Assembly: GCA_041396985.1 (NCBI GenBank)
Contig: JAWKXO010000001.1
Location: forward strand, 124,001-188,000
Length of the DNA stretch: 64,000 nt
From: Emcibacteraceae bacterium
GTDB lineage: Bacteria; Pseudomonadota; Alphaproteobacteria; Sphingomonadales; Emcibacteraceae
Direction: 5' to 3'
The notes under the pieces are model-generated. The model was not told the DNA's origin and searched no databases. It saw only the letters and a list, made by a program, of their open reading frames with translations. The position numbers and the translations under genes were made by a program. Positions 9,382 through 18,106 of this stretch are shown here, one piece after another. How positions within the stretch are numbered: position 1 is the stretch's first letter; each line of letters begins with the position of its first letter.

Positions 9382-9750
9382 TTATTTCTTCTCTTCATTT
9401 TTGACAGTGGATACAAGATGCTGGAATTTTTGTTTTTCCGGTTCTGAAAGCCCACGGTAAAGGGCCAGTACATCATTCTCATCTTTTTCCAAAAGCTGAT
9501 ATTGCGACGAACCTCTAACTTCTTCATTAGGGCGGGATTGTGAACTGTTAAAACCGGACAATACTTCAGAAACACTCATTTCCATAAAGTCCGCGAATTT
9601 CACAATTTCGGTAATTTTTAATGCCCGAGTTCCACTTATCATATCCGAAATACGCGTATGAGGCAGACCTAATATTTCTGCCAGATCCTTTTTCTTTTTA
9701 CCAAGCAATTTAATGCGTTCGGATATCCAATTTCTTTTTTTTCCGGTCAT
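9382..9750 (-). CDS. XRE-family helix-turn-helix regulator
   Basis: 122 residues. The N-terminal 60 form an XRE/Cro-type DNA-binding domain (KKDLAEILGLPHTRISDMISG, with the recognition helix around residues 27-40). The C-terminal half is charged and helical and ends in lysines, with no obvious ligand pocket. It lies about 95 bp upstream of the importer operon on the same strand and faces a candidate small RNA gene. Ten-bp inverted repeats on its own promoter side (9752-9761 and 9826-9835) could be its operators. Confidence 0.85.
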   Translation of the reverse strand: MTGKKRNWISERIKLLGKKKKDLAEILGLPHTRISDMISGTRALKITEIVKFADFMEMSVSEVLSGFNSSQSRPNEEVRGSSQYQLLEKDENDVLALYRGLSEPEKQKFQHLVSTVKNEEKK

Positions 9751-9751
9751 T

Positions 9752-9835
9752 TATTGAATATTGACCGATAAATTTAAAATTTCACGCACTAAAATCGTAC
9801 ATTTCGCTTGACTTGGAAAGTTAATATATTCAATA
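9752..9835. promoter_or_regulatory. Pair of inverted 10-bp elements upstream of the XRE gene (possible operators)
   Basis: TATTGAATAT at 9752-9761, directly in front of the XRE start codon, recurs as its exact reverse complement ATATTCAATA at 9826-9835. The far copy overlaps the AATACT -10-like box (9832-9837) of a plus-strand promoter-like sequence whose -35-like box is TTGACT (9808-9813). A regulator bound to both copies could control the XRE gene and the divergent transcript. This is pattern-based inference. Confidence 0.45.
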
Positions 9836-9844
9836 CTTATGCAT

Positions 9845-9965
9845 GGTTGTAAAGAAGTCATAACAACAACCTGAAAATTCAAACAGACAAAGTGATCATT
9901 CCTTACCCCAATTAGAAGTGATCACTTACGGGGCAAGTTGATCATGCTTGTCCCGTTTTATTTTC
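9845..9965 (+). ncRNA. Candidate small RNA with two hairpins and an intrinsic terminator
   Basis: No convincing ORF lies here, yet three signals line up on the plus strand. A promoter-like TTGACT / AATACT pair (18-bp spacer, 9808-9837) comes first. It is followed by a perfect 9-bp stem (AAGTGATCA at 9890-9898 with TGATCACTT at 9919-9927). An adjacent stem at 9928-9956 with two GU pairs then ends in TTTTATTTT. That is the layout of a roughly 120-nt regulatory RNA with a Rho-independent terminator. The family is not recognised. The start near 9844 is estimated from the promoter. The second hairpin could instead simply insulate the XRE gene. Confidence 0.45.
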
Positions 9966-10000
9966 AGCTTAAAGACCTTGAAATTATAAAATAAATTCCC

Positions 10001-10033
10001 AAAAAAGAAAAAGGCAGGATCCGGTATCCTGCC
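10001..10033 (-). terminator. Rho-independent terminator of the 47-residue membrane protein gene
   Basis: A perfect 8-bp stem (GGCAGGAT at 10013-10020 with ATCCTGCC at 10026-10033, loop of 5) is followed on the minus strand by a T-rich run (TTTTTCTTTTTT). It starts 23 bp after the stop codon of the small ORF at 10056, which supports that ORF being transcribed. Confidence 0.8.
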
Positions 10034-10055
10034 TCTCACCTGGAAAGTAAAACTA

Positions 10056-10199
10056 TTAAAAAACAGACTTGAGTAATCTTATCAGATTTCCTACCTGAAC
10101 ATAATGATCGTCAGAAAATCCATAGGTATAATCCAAGATCAAAAGACCAACGGCAATCATCAGAATACAGCAGGTGCTATTTAATAAGCCCAAATACAT
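10056..10199 (-). CDS. Small single-pass membrane protein, 47 residues
   Basis: A short ORF whose product begins MYLGLLNSTCCILMIAVGLL: one hydrophobic helix at about residues 3-23 and a short polar tail ending LIRLLKSVF. An AGGA ribosome-site-like sequence sits 8 bases before the ATG, and a strong intrinsic terminator follows the stop. It has no recognised relatives and no partner on the same strand. Small proteins of this type often tune membrane complexes, but nothing here says which one. Confidence 0.5.
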   Translation of the reverse strand: MYLGLLNSTCCILMIAVGLLILDYTYGFSDDHYVQVGNLIRLLKSVF

Positions 10200-10475
10200 T
10201 TTACTATCCTTCAAACACGAACTACTCTTACTCAAACATAATACTCAAAATTTACATTTCCCATTTTGATGCAACAGCATACAAAACATAAAAAGATAAA
10301 CTTTTATCTATTATTATGCGAAAAGCGTGCCAGAATGATTTTTTTGTTATTTTACAAAGAACTATATGGTTAACAGACTGTTACCTAAAATCCATGTGTA
10401 AAAATTATTTACACAAGAAATTCATATTTCCCGTATTGAAACAATTATTTCTGTAAAGTAAATATCAGCCTTAAA

Positions 10476-11102
10476 TTATCTGTTGCGCCTTTTTCTAAGG
10501 GCGCCAAACCCCAGTGCAATGGGACCAAACATCCAGATAGCAGCCGGAAGTGGTACAGCACTTAATTCTACGTTTAGTCCATTTAGAGGATCTCCTGCCT
10601 TATATGCCCAGGCATTTGCGAGATTGGTTGGAGAGCCGAAAAATACATTTCCAAAACCTGTATCAAAATTATATTGTGCATTAACATAAGCACCGATTGA
10701 ATATTCGAAATTGTTATTGGACGCCCAATATATCCCGCCAAGATTTGTGAATGGCCCGGGCGCTGAAGCCGTAATGCCCCGAATATGGTATAAATATGCA
10801 AATAATCCCTGTGCTATTAGACAGGCTTCATCGCACCCTGCTGTCGGCCCGGGTGTAAAATACGGAAGTGTCCAGCCGGTAATACCGCCTATATCAAGCC
10901 CCGCTGCCCAATCCATGGCTGATTGGTAAGAAAGCTGGCCTTGTGAATTTGTATTGGCAACAAATGTGACATTTACCTGCGGATCAAAATATGCCAGCCC
11001 GCCATATCTTTCTTCAAGTGGTGGAAGCACTGCGGAAAATGCCTGGCTTGTCCAGCAAAGGATAATCATGGCTAAAAAAAGATTGCAAATTTTTGATGTC
11101 AT
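10476..11102 (-). CDS. VPLPA-CTERM sorting-domain protein with DUF1566-like domain
   Basis: 208 residues with a Sec signal peptide (about 1-24). The middle part carries Asp/Trp/Gly-rich DUF1566-like repeats (NWAxGL-type: AMDWAAGLDIGGITGWTLP, then IYWASNN). The C-terminal signal consists of VPLPAAIWMFGP, a hydrophobic helix and an RKRRNR tail. That tail is the VPLPA variant of PEP-CTERM, which is recognised by an exosortase at the inner membrane and directs the protein to the cell surface or exopolysaccharide. No exosortase gene is in the window. The gene stands alone, and the AT-rich stretch between it and the small ORF at 10199 shows nothing else. Confidence 0.85.
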   Translation of the reverse strand: MTSKICNLFLAMIILCWTSQAFSAVLPPLEERYGGLAYFDPQVNVTFVANTNSQGQLSYQSAMDWAAGLDIGGITGWTLPYFTPGPTAGCDEACLIAQGLFAYLYHIRGITASAPGPFTNLGGIYWASNNNFEYSIGAYVNAQYNFDTGFGNVFFGSPTNLANAWAYKAGDPLNGLNVELSAVPLPAAIWMFGPIALGFGALRKRRNR

Positions 11103-11164
11103 TCCCTACTCCTGACTATTATTAAAAACAGACAGTCAGTATAGGAATTATAAATTATTGTGAA

Positions 11165-11182
11165 ATCCCCTGAACAGGGGAA
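11165..11182 (-). terminator. Hairpin behind the M20 peptidase gene
   Basis: TCCCCTG and CAGGGGA form a tight 7-bp stem with a 2-base centre, 3 bases after the peptidase stop codon on the minus strand. The following minus-strand bases (TTTCACAATAATTTAT) are only partly T-rich, so termination is plausible but not strong. Confidence 0.5.
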
Positions 11183-11184
11183 TA

Positions 11185-12465
11185 TTATCTCTGCATTAGC
11201 AATTTATAAGCCGCAGATGCCATTACTTTTGCAGAATCAATCATATCTTTCACGACCACATATTCATCGGGCTGATGGGCAAGCTCAAGTATGCCGGGGC
11301 CGTAGGCAATGCAGTCCTTAAGATTGCCGATACGGTCAATATGCTTCTGATCATATGTCCCTGGAGAACAGATCAGGTCCGGTTTTTTGCCGAGAATATC
11401 TTCAATTGCCGCCGAGGTCGCCTTAACCACGGGAGCATTCACATCTGTCATGCTGGGAATAACTTCAAGCATATCGCGGATTTCATATTTAAACCCTTCG
11501 CGCGACGTTTCCAGCGACGCCAGAATGCCCTTAATCTCATTTTTCACTTCGTCAAGCTGCTCTTCAACAATGAAGCGCCGATCAATTATCATTCTGCAGC
11601 TGTCCGGCACACAAGGTGCAGGGAGGCCGTCATTTCCTTCTTCCTGACCGCCATGAATGCTGTTGATATTCAGTGTAGATTGTTTGGCACCTTCCGGCAC
11701 AACCGGCATTTTTGTATGGCGTGCTGCCATGGCCGGGTAGAGTTTATCTTCAAATTCTGCAATAACGGCCCCCATATGCCGCACGGCACAGTCCCCCAGA
11801 AACGGCATTGAACCATGGGCAATACGTCCATGGGTTTCAATTTCCGCCCACCAGACACCCCGGTGACCAAGACAGACACGATCAACATTAAGCGGCTCCG
11901 GTATGATGACATGATCAACCCGGTCCTTGCTGAAATATCCCTGCTCGGCCAGATAAGCAACACCACCCAGCCCGCCGGATTCCTCATCCGCTGTTCCTGA
12001 TATTTCGATCGCGCCTCTCAGCTCAATCCCGCTGTTAATGAGGGCTTCAACAGCAATGATGGATGCGGCCAATCCCCCCTTCATGTCACAGGTGCCACGG
12101 CCATAAATTTTTCCGTCAACGAGCTCTGCCGCAAATGGATCATGGGTCCAGCCATCACCGGTTTCGACCACATCGATATGGCTGTTAAAATGGACACAAG
12201 GCCCCTGACGGCCTGTTTCATAACGGGCAATTACATTAAAGCGCGGATAATCGGCATTGTCGCCCGGCGTCCCTCTTGCCCGGACATACTCAATGGTAAA
12301 ACCGCTGTTTTTAAGGCGGTTACCGATATATTCAACGCAGGGCTTATAATCCCTTCCGGGCGGGTTCACGGTTGGAAACCGGACAAGATCCTGACATAAC
12401 CTTACAAGATTATCTTCCGCTTTTTCAATCAGTTCGAAAACTTGTAATAAGGCAGGTTCTTTCAT
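11185..12465 (-). CDS. M20 family metallopeptidase (ArgE/DapE-type deacylase)
   Basis: 426 residues with the two-zinc hydrolase core: His96-x-Asp98 (NSHIDV), bridging Asp127 (GTCDMKGG), catalytic Glu161 with Glu162 (ADEESGG), Glu190 (IIPEP) and the last ligand His397 (ELAHQPDE). A dimerisation domain lies between residues 200 and 310. Family members remove acyl groups from N-acetylornithine, N-succinyl-diaminopimelate or related amides. The gene is monocistronic and not next to arginine or lysine biosynthesis genes. A catabolic acyl-amino-acid amidohydrolase role is therefore as likely as ArgE or DapE. Confidence 0.9.
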   Translation of the reverse strand: MKEPALLQVFELIEKAEDNLVRLCQDLVRFPTVNPPGRDYKPCVEYIGNRLKNSGFTIEYVRARGTPGDNADYPRFNVIARYETGRQGPCVHFNSHIDVVETGDGWTHDPFAAELVDGKIYGRGTCDMKGGLAASIIAVEALINSGIELRGAIEISGTADEESGGLGGVAYLAEQGYFSKDRVDHVIIPEPLNVDRVCLGHRGVWWAEIETHGRIAHGSMPFLGDCAVRHMGAVIAEFEDKLYPAMAARHTKMPVVPEGAKQSTLNINSIHGGQEEGNDGLPAPCVPDSCRMIIDRRFIVEEQLDEVKNEIKGILASLETSREGFKYEIRDMLEVIPSMTDVNAPVVKATSAAIEDILGKKPDLICSPGTYDQKHIDRIGNLKDCIAYGPGILELAHQPDEYVVVKDMIDSAKVMASAAYKLLMQR

Positions 12466-12632
12466 ATTATCTTACTCATAATTTGATTTATAAAAAAACT
12501 ATAAGGTATAAGTTTTATAAACAAGTCTTTTTATTAATTCTGTCAAATTTTGACCTGTATCAAGGTGGTATTTCCTATAATTCCTAATATCAGATCAGTT
12601 TATGAACCATAAATACATTCAGGAGAATTCAA

Positions 12633-13445
12633 ATGATAAAAACAATTTTAGTCCCGATCGGACATGACAGAGGCACAGAGGCCCGGGTGGCCATGGCCGC
12701 GAAACTAGCCGATAAATATGATGCCCATGTGCGGGCCCTTCACGTTATGACGCCTGCCGGCGATATGTTTAAGTCCATGCCTGTGGAAGCCTATACAGCA
12801 GAAGCATTCAACCAATATGAAAAGGACCTTAAGGCCGAAGCGGAAAGATACCGCGAGAGATATGAAAAGCAGCTGAAAGCAACAGGTGTACGCTATGACT
12901 GGTGCCAGCAACAGGGCAACCTGCTTGATTTTCTGAACATGCATTCAAGAACCGCTGATCTGACTGTACTAACCCAAAAAGGGGATGCTATTGATGATAT
13001 TTTAAGCGTGATGCATGATTTTATTATTGAAGGCGGACTGCCCGTGATTGTCGTGCCAGAAGCAGGTGCGCCGGTCGATTTTAAGAATATTCTGATTGCC
13101 TGGGACGGCGGTAGTCAATGTGCCAAGGCCACTCATAATGCCTTGTCTATTCTAAAGGCAGCTGACAAAGTAACCGTTCTGACCGTATCAGAAGAAGATA
13201 AGGATTATCTGCCTGAAGCAGATATTTGCATCAAACTGGACCGCCACGGTGTTAATGCAGAAGCGCTGACCGTTTCCGAAAGCGATTCAGTCAGCGATAC
13301 AATTCTGGAAACGGCTCAAAAGATAAACGCCGATATGATCATTGCAGGGGCCTGGGGCCATAGAAGACTTCGGGAAATTGTCTTTGGCGGCGCAACAAAG
13401 GATCTTCTCAGCAATCAGCAGTTTTCTGTTTACCTGTCACACTAA
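12633..13445 (+). CDS. Tandem universal stress protein
   Basis: 270 residues made of two UspA-like domains (about 1-140 and 148-270). The second ends with the ATP-type glycine pattern GAWGHRRLREIVFGGATKDLL, although the exact G-2x-G-9x-G(S/T) is altered. The first domain keeps only the fold (ILVPIGHDRGTEARVAMAAKLA). Ribosome site AGGAGA precedes the ATG by 8 bases. Relatives are cytoplasmic and induced by starvation or oxidative stress. It is monocistronic, with a shared terminator against the convergent GGDEF/EAL gene. Confidence 0.87.
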   Translation: MIKTILVPIGHDRGTEARVAMAAKLADKYDAHVRALHVMTPAGDMFKSMPVEAYTAEAFNQYEKDLKAEAERYRERYEKQLKATGVRYDWCQQQGNLLDFLNMHSRTADLTVLTQKGDAIDDILSVMHDFIIEGGLPVIVVPEAGAPVDFKNILIAWDGGSQCAKATHNALSILKAADKVTVLTVSEEDKDYLPEADICIKLDRHGVNAEALTVSESDSVSDTILETAQKINADMIIAGAWGHRRLREIVFGGATKDLLSNQQFSVYLSH

Positions 13446-13464
13446 CACCCTCCTGAATGGGTAA

Positions 13465-13511
13465 CCCGCCGTTCTTCTAAGGCAATAATGCTTTAACAAA
13501 AGTTCGGCGGG
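13465..13511. terminator. Probable bidirectional terminator between convergent genes
   Basis: CCCGCCG (13465-13471) and CGGCGGG (13505-13511) can pair across a long, partly structured loop. They lie between the stop of the stress-protein gene and the end of the GGDEF/EAL gene, which face each other. The following plus-strand bases CTCTTCATTTC are weakly T-rich. Confidence 0.4.
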
Positions 13512-13529
13512 CTCTTCATTTCAGGTTGT

Positions 13530-15974
13530 TCAGATTTTTGACAGGCGTCGTTCTATTGATTTGATCATTGAATCCGGGCTGTCCATTGGATCTGTTCGTT
13601 TAATGACACGCTTTTCCTGATTAAGCCCATAGGGCGAGTTTTCAATAAATTCATAAAGGTCCGCAATTGGCAGCGGTTTACTGATAAAAAATCCTTGCAC
13701 CAGGTCACAGCCAAGCTGACGGAGGATCTCCATTGATGCTTCGTCTTCCACCCCTTCTGCCGTGACTTTAAGACCGAGATTATGTCCCAGATCAATTGTT
13801 GACCGGACAAGAATTTCATCCTCTTTATTTTTTGCCAGATCAAGAACGAATGACTTATCTATTTTTAGTTCCTTAACCGGCAATTTTTTAAGATAGCTCA
13901 TGGATGAATAGCCAGTTCCATAATCGTCAATAGATAGCAATAATCCATGCTGATAAAGATCGTTTAAAACCCCAAGGGCCAGTTCCGGATCCTGCATGAT
14001 GGCATTTTCAGTGACTTCCAGAACCAGCCGCGTTCTTGGCACGCCGTATTTTTCTAAAAGCTTAATGATGATTTCCGGCAATTTACGGTTGGAAAGGTCC
14101 CTCGCCGAAAGATTAATCGCCATTTTCAGATCAATATTTTCAGCTATCCAGTCGCGGCACTGCGCTATAGCGGCATCAAGTCCCCATAAGGTAAGATGAT
14201 GGATATGGCCGGTCTGCTCCGCCATGGTGATAAAATCATCTGGCGGAATAAAACCGCGCTCGGGATGGATCCAGCGAACGAGCGCCTCAACATGGGTTAT
14301 ATGGCCCAATTTAAGATCAACTTTCGGCTGGTAATAAAATTTCACATCCCCCTCTTCGAGACTTTTTCTGAAATCTCCCATTAATGAAAGTCGGTCCGCA
14401 TCATACCCATCGATTTTTTTATCATAAATGCAAATGCGGTTGATATCATCTTTTGCATGTAATGTGGCAATACTTGCGCGCTGTAACAGTAAATCCGCCG
14501 TTTGCGCATGCTCTGGCGAACAAGAAATACCAATGCTGACATTCGTATCAATGGTGAAATTATGCACCATGAATGGATCATCAAATATGGCCAGCAATTC
14601 CCGAGCCAGACTGACCGAATTGATACTGTTGCCGCCTTCAAACACAAGACAGAAATGTGCCGAACTTAAGCGCGCGACAAAATTATTACTGTTGGCTTTT
14701 TGCAGAAGCCGGATACCAATTTTTCTTAATAGTTCCCTTGCCGTGTCATAACCCAGCGTATTTCTTACCTCATCAAAACTATCTATGGATATTTGAAGCA
14801 CACTGAACATCTGACCCGTATCAACCTGATTGTTAAACAAAATCTGCAGATATTTATCAACATTATTGCGGTTCGGTAGGCCTGTTTCCAGATCATGTTC
14901 CGCCTGATACAAAATCTTCTCTTCACGGTCCTGAATACCGATAATCATCTGATTAAAATGTTCCGCTAATTGACCGATTTCGTCTTTTTGCTTTATTGCC
15001 GTTACTTTTTCGTATCGACCTATTTGAATTAGGTGCGCTGCCCGTGCAAGCAGCTCTAACGGCTTTGAAACCGTCTTGGCAACAGTAATACTGCCCATAA
15101 TCAGGGAAACCAGCCCCAATACCGCCAATGCCATTAGGACATATGCCAACGGCCTATAGGGACTATAGGCTGCATCAAGCGAATAGGTAAGCAGAATACT
15201 GATCGGACTTTCTCCGATTGAGCTTGGAAGCGCCGTTCTGTGTGCCATAAAATGATCATTAAGTGCTTCATGCAAGTCTATTTCGCCCTGACTTTCCGCC
15301 AAATCGAACTGATCTGTCACATCCGCTGCAATTTGATGATCAAGTGTTGATATAAGAGAAATCAGTTTCCCTTCTGGCTTTTTTTCAACCAGAGTTATAT
15401 CAATGCCATCCGGCAATGTTTTCTTTAATTCATTTAAGGATGTCTGATCCAGCTTGTCACCGATCGCCACCCAGGCAACAGGAATAGGTGCCAATACCGG
15501 GACAATTGTAAACTGATAAACATTGCCGGCAATTTTTATAAAGCTGTAGGATTCACCCGCATCATCAGCGGTATCAATCAGTTTTTGAAAAATATCCTTT
15601 TGTGCCGCTTTTGTACCATCATCCGAAATTTCGGCCAATACATTATAATCCGTTGAAAATATCATGGCGCGGCTGGCCCCGACCCGGCTGGACAGGTTTT
15701 CTAGTGCAGATATTATCGTTGCCTTATCATCTGTGGTTACAGCTGATCTGAACCCATAATCCGTTGAATATATATTCGCTTCACTAAGCCAGCTGTCAAT
15801 TTTGGCTTTCATGGCCTGGTTAAAAACAGTGCTACTATAAATCAACTGTGCATCTGCCTGTTTTTCCAGATTGTTTTTTGTCGCAAAATAAACCGAAGAA
15901 TAAATGAGTGCCTGAACTAAAACGAACAGAAGTGCAAATAAGATCACAAGTTTGGTTTGAAAACTTTTAAACAT
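13530..15974 (-). CDS. Membrane GGDEF/EAL cyclic-di-GMP protein with periplasmic sensor
   Basis: 814 residues. A membrane helix (7-29), a periplasmic double-Cache-like sensor to about 270, a second helix (about 272-296) and a HAMP linker precede a GGDEF domain (about 355-520) and an EAL domain (about 530-785). The GGDEF signature is replaced by FEGGN, so cyclase activity is unlikely. The EAL side keeps Glu563-Ala-Leu, NLSARDL, and the IDDYGTGYSS loop, so it should be an active c-di-GMP phosphodiesterase, possibly with GTP as an allosteric input. It starts 17 bp after the cupredoxin-like gene and is probably co-transcribed with it. Confidence 0.9.
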   Translation of the reverse strand: MFKSFQTKLVILFALLFVLVQALIYSSVYFATKNNLEKQADAQLIYSSTVFNQAMKAKIDSWLSEANIYSTDYGFRSAVTTDDKATIISALENLSSRVGASRAMIFSTDYNVLAEISDDGTKAAQKDIFQKLIDTADDAGESYSFIKIAGNVYQFTIVPVLAPIPVAWVAIGDKLDQTSLNELKKTLPDGIDITLVEKKPEGKLISLISTLDHQIAADVTDQFDLAESQGEIDLHEALNDHFMAHRTALPSSIGESPISILLTYSLDAAYSPYRPLAYVLMALAVLGLVSLIMGSITVAKTVSKPLELLARAAHLIQIGRYEKVTAIKQKDEIGQLAEHFNQMIIGIQDREEKILYQAEHDLETGLPNRNNVDKYLQILFNNQVDTGQMFSVLQISIDSFDEVRNTLGYDTARELLRKIGIRLLQKANSNNFVARLSSAHFCLVFEGGNSINSVSLARELLAIFDDPFMVHNFTIDTNVSIGISCSPEHAQTADLLLQRASIATLHAKDDINRICIYDKKIDGYDADRLSLMGDFRKSLEEGDVKFYYQPKVDLKLGHITHVEALVRWIHPERGFIPPDDFITMAEQTGHIHHLTLWGLDAAIAQCRDWIAENIDLKMAINLSARDLSNRKLPEIIIKLLEKYGVPRTRLVLEVTENAIMQDPELALGVLNDLYQHGLLLSIDDYGTGYSSMSYLKKLPVKELKIDKSFVLDLAKNKEDEILVRSTIDLGHNLGLKVTAEGVEDEASMEILRQLGCDLVQGFFISKPLPIADLYEFIENSPYGLNQEKRVIKRTDPMDSPDSMIKSIERRLSKI

Positions 15975-15990
15975 ATATTTCCTTCAAACT

Positions 15991-16662
15991 TCAATATTTA
16001 CTTCTGCTGCGGTTACGCTCGCGTTTGAGCGGGATTTCAAACTTAAGCTGATCAATTCCCTGATCTGTCACTGTTATCTGTTTTTTATAATCCTCTTCTT
16101 CGCCGCTCAGACGTGGATGCCAGACATAGGCATCATAAGTCCCCGGCATAACATTGACGATTGTTGCGCCGCCTTTTTCATCTGTCGTTGCAAAACTGTG
16201 AGAGCGGGCCACATAAATATAGGCCAGCATGTTATCGTGGATATTACATCCAAGGGCAACGATCCCTTCCTTATCAAAAACGACCGATTTTTCCTCATCT
16301 TCACCATAAAGCTCAAGTTCAAATCTTTTTACCTTTGAAAAGGAATAAACATGATGGCGGATTTTATCTTTATTGGGAAAGGAAACAGTTGTCCCAACAG
16401 CAACAGGCAGGACAAATGGCGAAAACTGAATATTCTGTTGTGTCATTACCGGTGGCGGCATGACGGCATTTTTACTTTCAAGAGCCGGACTTTCACCAAC
16501 TAGTGTTATGACGGCATATTCAAGTGGGTTTCCATCTTCGTCGGTTATCAGAGCGTTTATATCAACCGCAAAACTATGACCAACAGGCAGCAAAAAGGTT
16601 GCCATTATGTAAAGGACGACCCGCATGAACGAAATCTTATAATCTCTCATTTTTATTTTCAT
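15991..16662 (-). CDS. Secreted cupredoxin-like (methylamine-utilisation-type) protein
   Basis: 223 residues with a signal peptide ending near SFAVD. The mature protein has a plastocyanin-like region with copper-ligand candidates in RHHVYSF (His) and GCNIHDNM (Cys, His, Met), spaced as in type 1 copper sites. A carboxypeptidase-regulatory-like beta sandwich follows (GTYDAYVWHPRLSGEEED). Databases commonly label such proteins as methylamine utilisation protein, yet no mau genes are present. It precedes the GGDEF/EAL gene by 17 bp and is divergent from a porin. A similar trio of copper protein, porin and EAL protein may be a functional unit that reads periplasmic copper or redox state. Confidence 0.8.
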   Translation of the reverse strand: MKIKMRDYKISFMRVVLYIMATFLLPVGHSFAVDINALITDEDGNPLEYAVITLVGESPALESKNAVMPPPVMTQQNIQFSPFVLPVAVGTTVSFPNKDKIRHHVYSFSKVKRFELELYGEDEEKSVVFDKEGIVALGCNIHDNMLAYIYVARSHSFATTDEKGGATIVNVMPGTYDAYVWHPRLSGEEEDYKKQITVTDQGIDQLKFEIPLKRERNRSRSKY

Positions 16663-16842
16663 TTTCAGATCTTTTGCCAGTAACCATTTAACATCCGGTA
16701 ATTTTTATATCGTTTCTCTGTTAAATTTCCCTTAATTTGCCCTTAAAAAACTGACTTTTCTGCGATTTATGATCTTTTAATGATTTTATGTAATCATGTA
16801 CTCAATGGACATTTGAATTCCAGAATGAAAATGGATGCGAAA

Positions 16843-18105
16843 ATGAATATGAATTACAGGATAACGGCAATATTGCTATGCTGTCTTGGTTTTTTGGTCA
16901 GCCCGGCCGTTGCGCAGGATCATTTTCCGGAATTTTCTTTTACCGGCTATGCTGACGCGCGCCTGAGTTATTCTAGCGGCGAACCCAGTTGGCTTGAATG
17001 CGGCCTTGGAAAAACCAGATACGGGTCCGACCCGGACGGAAATGATGAAGTCCGGCTAAATCTCGCCGAAGCGGCACTGCTGGTTGATACCAAATTTTCA
17101 TGGGAATTATCCTCATTCGTCAATTTGAAGTTTGACCCGGAGCAACCACATAGCATTGACGTTGTTGAAGCCTATTTCAAATATAACAAACTTCTGACCT
17201 CCGGCTATAAACTGGAAGTGCGTCTTGGCGCGTTTTATCCCCATATTTCCCTTGAAAATTATGATATTGCCTGGACCAGCCCCTATTCCATCACCCCATC
17301 TGCCATTAATAGCTGGATTGGTGAGGAAATAAAAACCACCGGTATCGAAATTTCCGCTGAAAAGGAATTTGAAAATCAGGCCCTGAAAATCAATGCCGGC
17401 CTGTTTGGCGTTAATGATACGTCCGGCACGCTGCTTTTTTATCGTGGCTGGGCCCTGCATGACAGCAAAACGACCCTGTTTGGTCAATTTCCACTTCCCG
17501 CTGTGAATGCGCTTTCCCCGACCGGAATATTCAGAAGACAGGATCCCTACACCATACCCCATTATGAAATTGATAACAGGCCGGGTTATTTTGTCGGCTT
17601 TAACTGGGAATATTTCGGTTATCTATCCTTAAATGCCCTTTATTATGACAACCGCGCCATCCCAGACGCCCGCATCGGCGGGCAATATGGCTGGGAATCT
17701 GATTTTTTAAATATCGGTATGACTGTCGATTTCGTAAAAGATATTGAAATTTTCGGCCAGTTCTTAAAAGGCAACACCAAAATGGGTCCCGATTTGGGTT
17801 TTAGGCCGGCGGACGCCAATTATGAAAGCTTTTATATCATGCTCAGCCGGCAAGTTGGTCCACACCGCATTTCCGCCCGCTATGATGATTTTGCCATGAT
17901 TGATCAAACCCTGATTGAGCGAAACAATAATGACGAAGACGGCCATGCCTGGATGCTGGCCTATGCGCTTGATGTCACCAACGGTCAGCGCTTTATTGTT
18001 GAACTGCTGCAGCTTACCAGCAAGCGGTCCGACCGCGCCGACTTCGGCCTACCGGCAAAAACCAATGAAACGCAGGTTCAAGCCAGTTACCGGGTTACTT
18101 TTTAA
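16843..18105 (+). CDS. Outer-membrane beta-barrel (porin-like) protein
   Basis: About 420 residues from the ATG at 16843, which has GGAT seven bases upstream and directly opens a signal peptide (LLCCLGFLVSPAVAQ). In-frame ATGs at 16780, 16825, 16831 and 16849 are alternatives; the earliest lacks a ribosome site and adds a polar tail. The mature part alternates aromatic and polar residues, and ends in Phe after VQASYRVTF, the signature for BAM assembly. The segments FTGYADARLSYSSG and YFVGFNWEYFGYLSLNALYY look like barrel strands. The substrate is unknown. It is divergent from the cupredoxin-like gene. Confidence 0.8.
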   Translation: MNMNYRITAILLCCLGFLVSPAVAQDHFPEFSFTGYADARLSYSSGEPSWLECGLGKTRYGSDPDGNDEVRLNLAEAALLVDTKFSWELSSFVNLKFDPEQPHSIDVVEAYFKYNKLLTSGYKLEVRLGAFYPHISLENYDIAWTSPYSITPSAINSWIGEEIKTTGIEISAEKEFENQALKINAGLFGVNDTSGTLLFYRGWALHDSKTTLFGQFPLPAVNALSPTGIFRRQDPYTIPHYEIDNRPGYFVGFNWEYFGYLSLNALYYDNRAIPDARIGGQYGWESDFLNIGMTVDFVKDIEIFGQFLKGNTKMGPDLGFRPADANYESFYIMLSRQVGPHRISARYDDFAMIDQTLIERNNNDEDGHAWMLAYALDVTNGQRFIVELLQLTSKRSDRADFGLPAKTNETQVQASYRVTF

Positions 18106-18106
18106 G

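Noticed and set aside
15991..16662. A methylamine dehydrogenase (mau) operon
   Set aside because: Only a cupredoxin-like protein that databases often call a methylamine utilisation protein is present; no mauA/B or other mau genes are seen.
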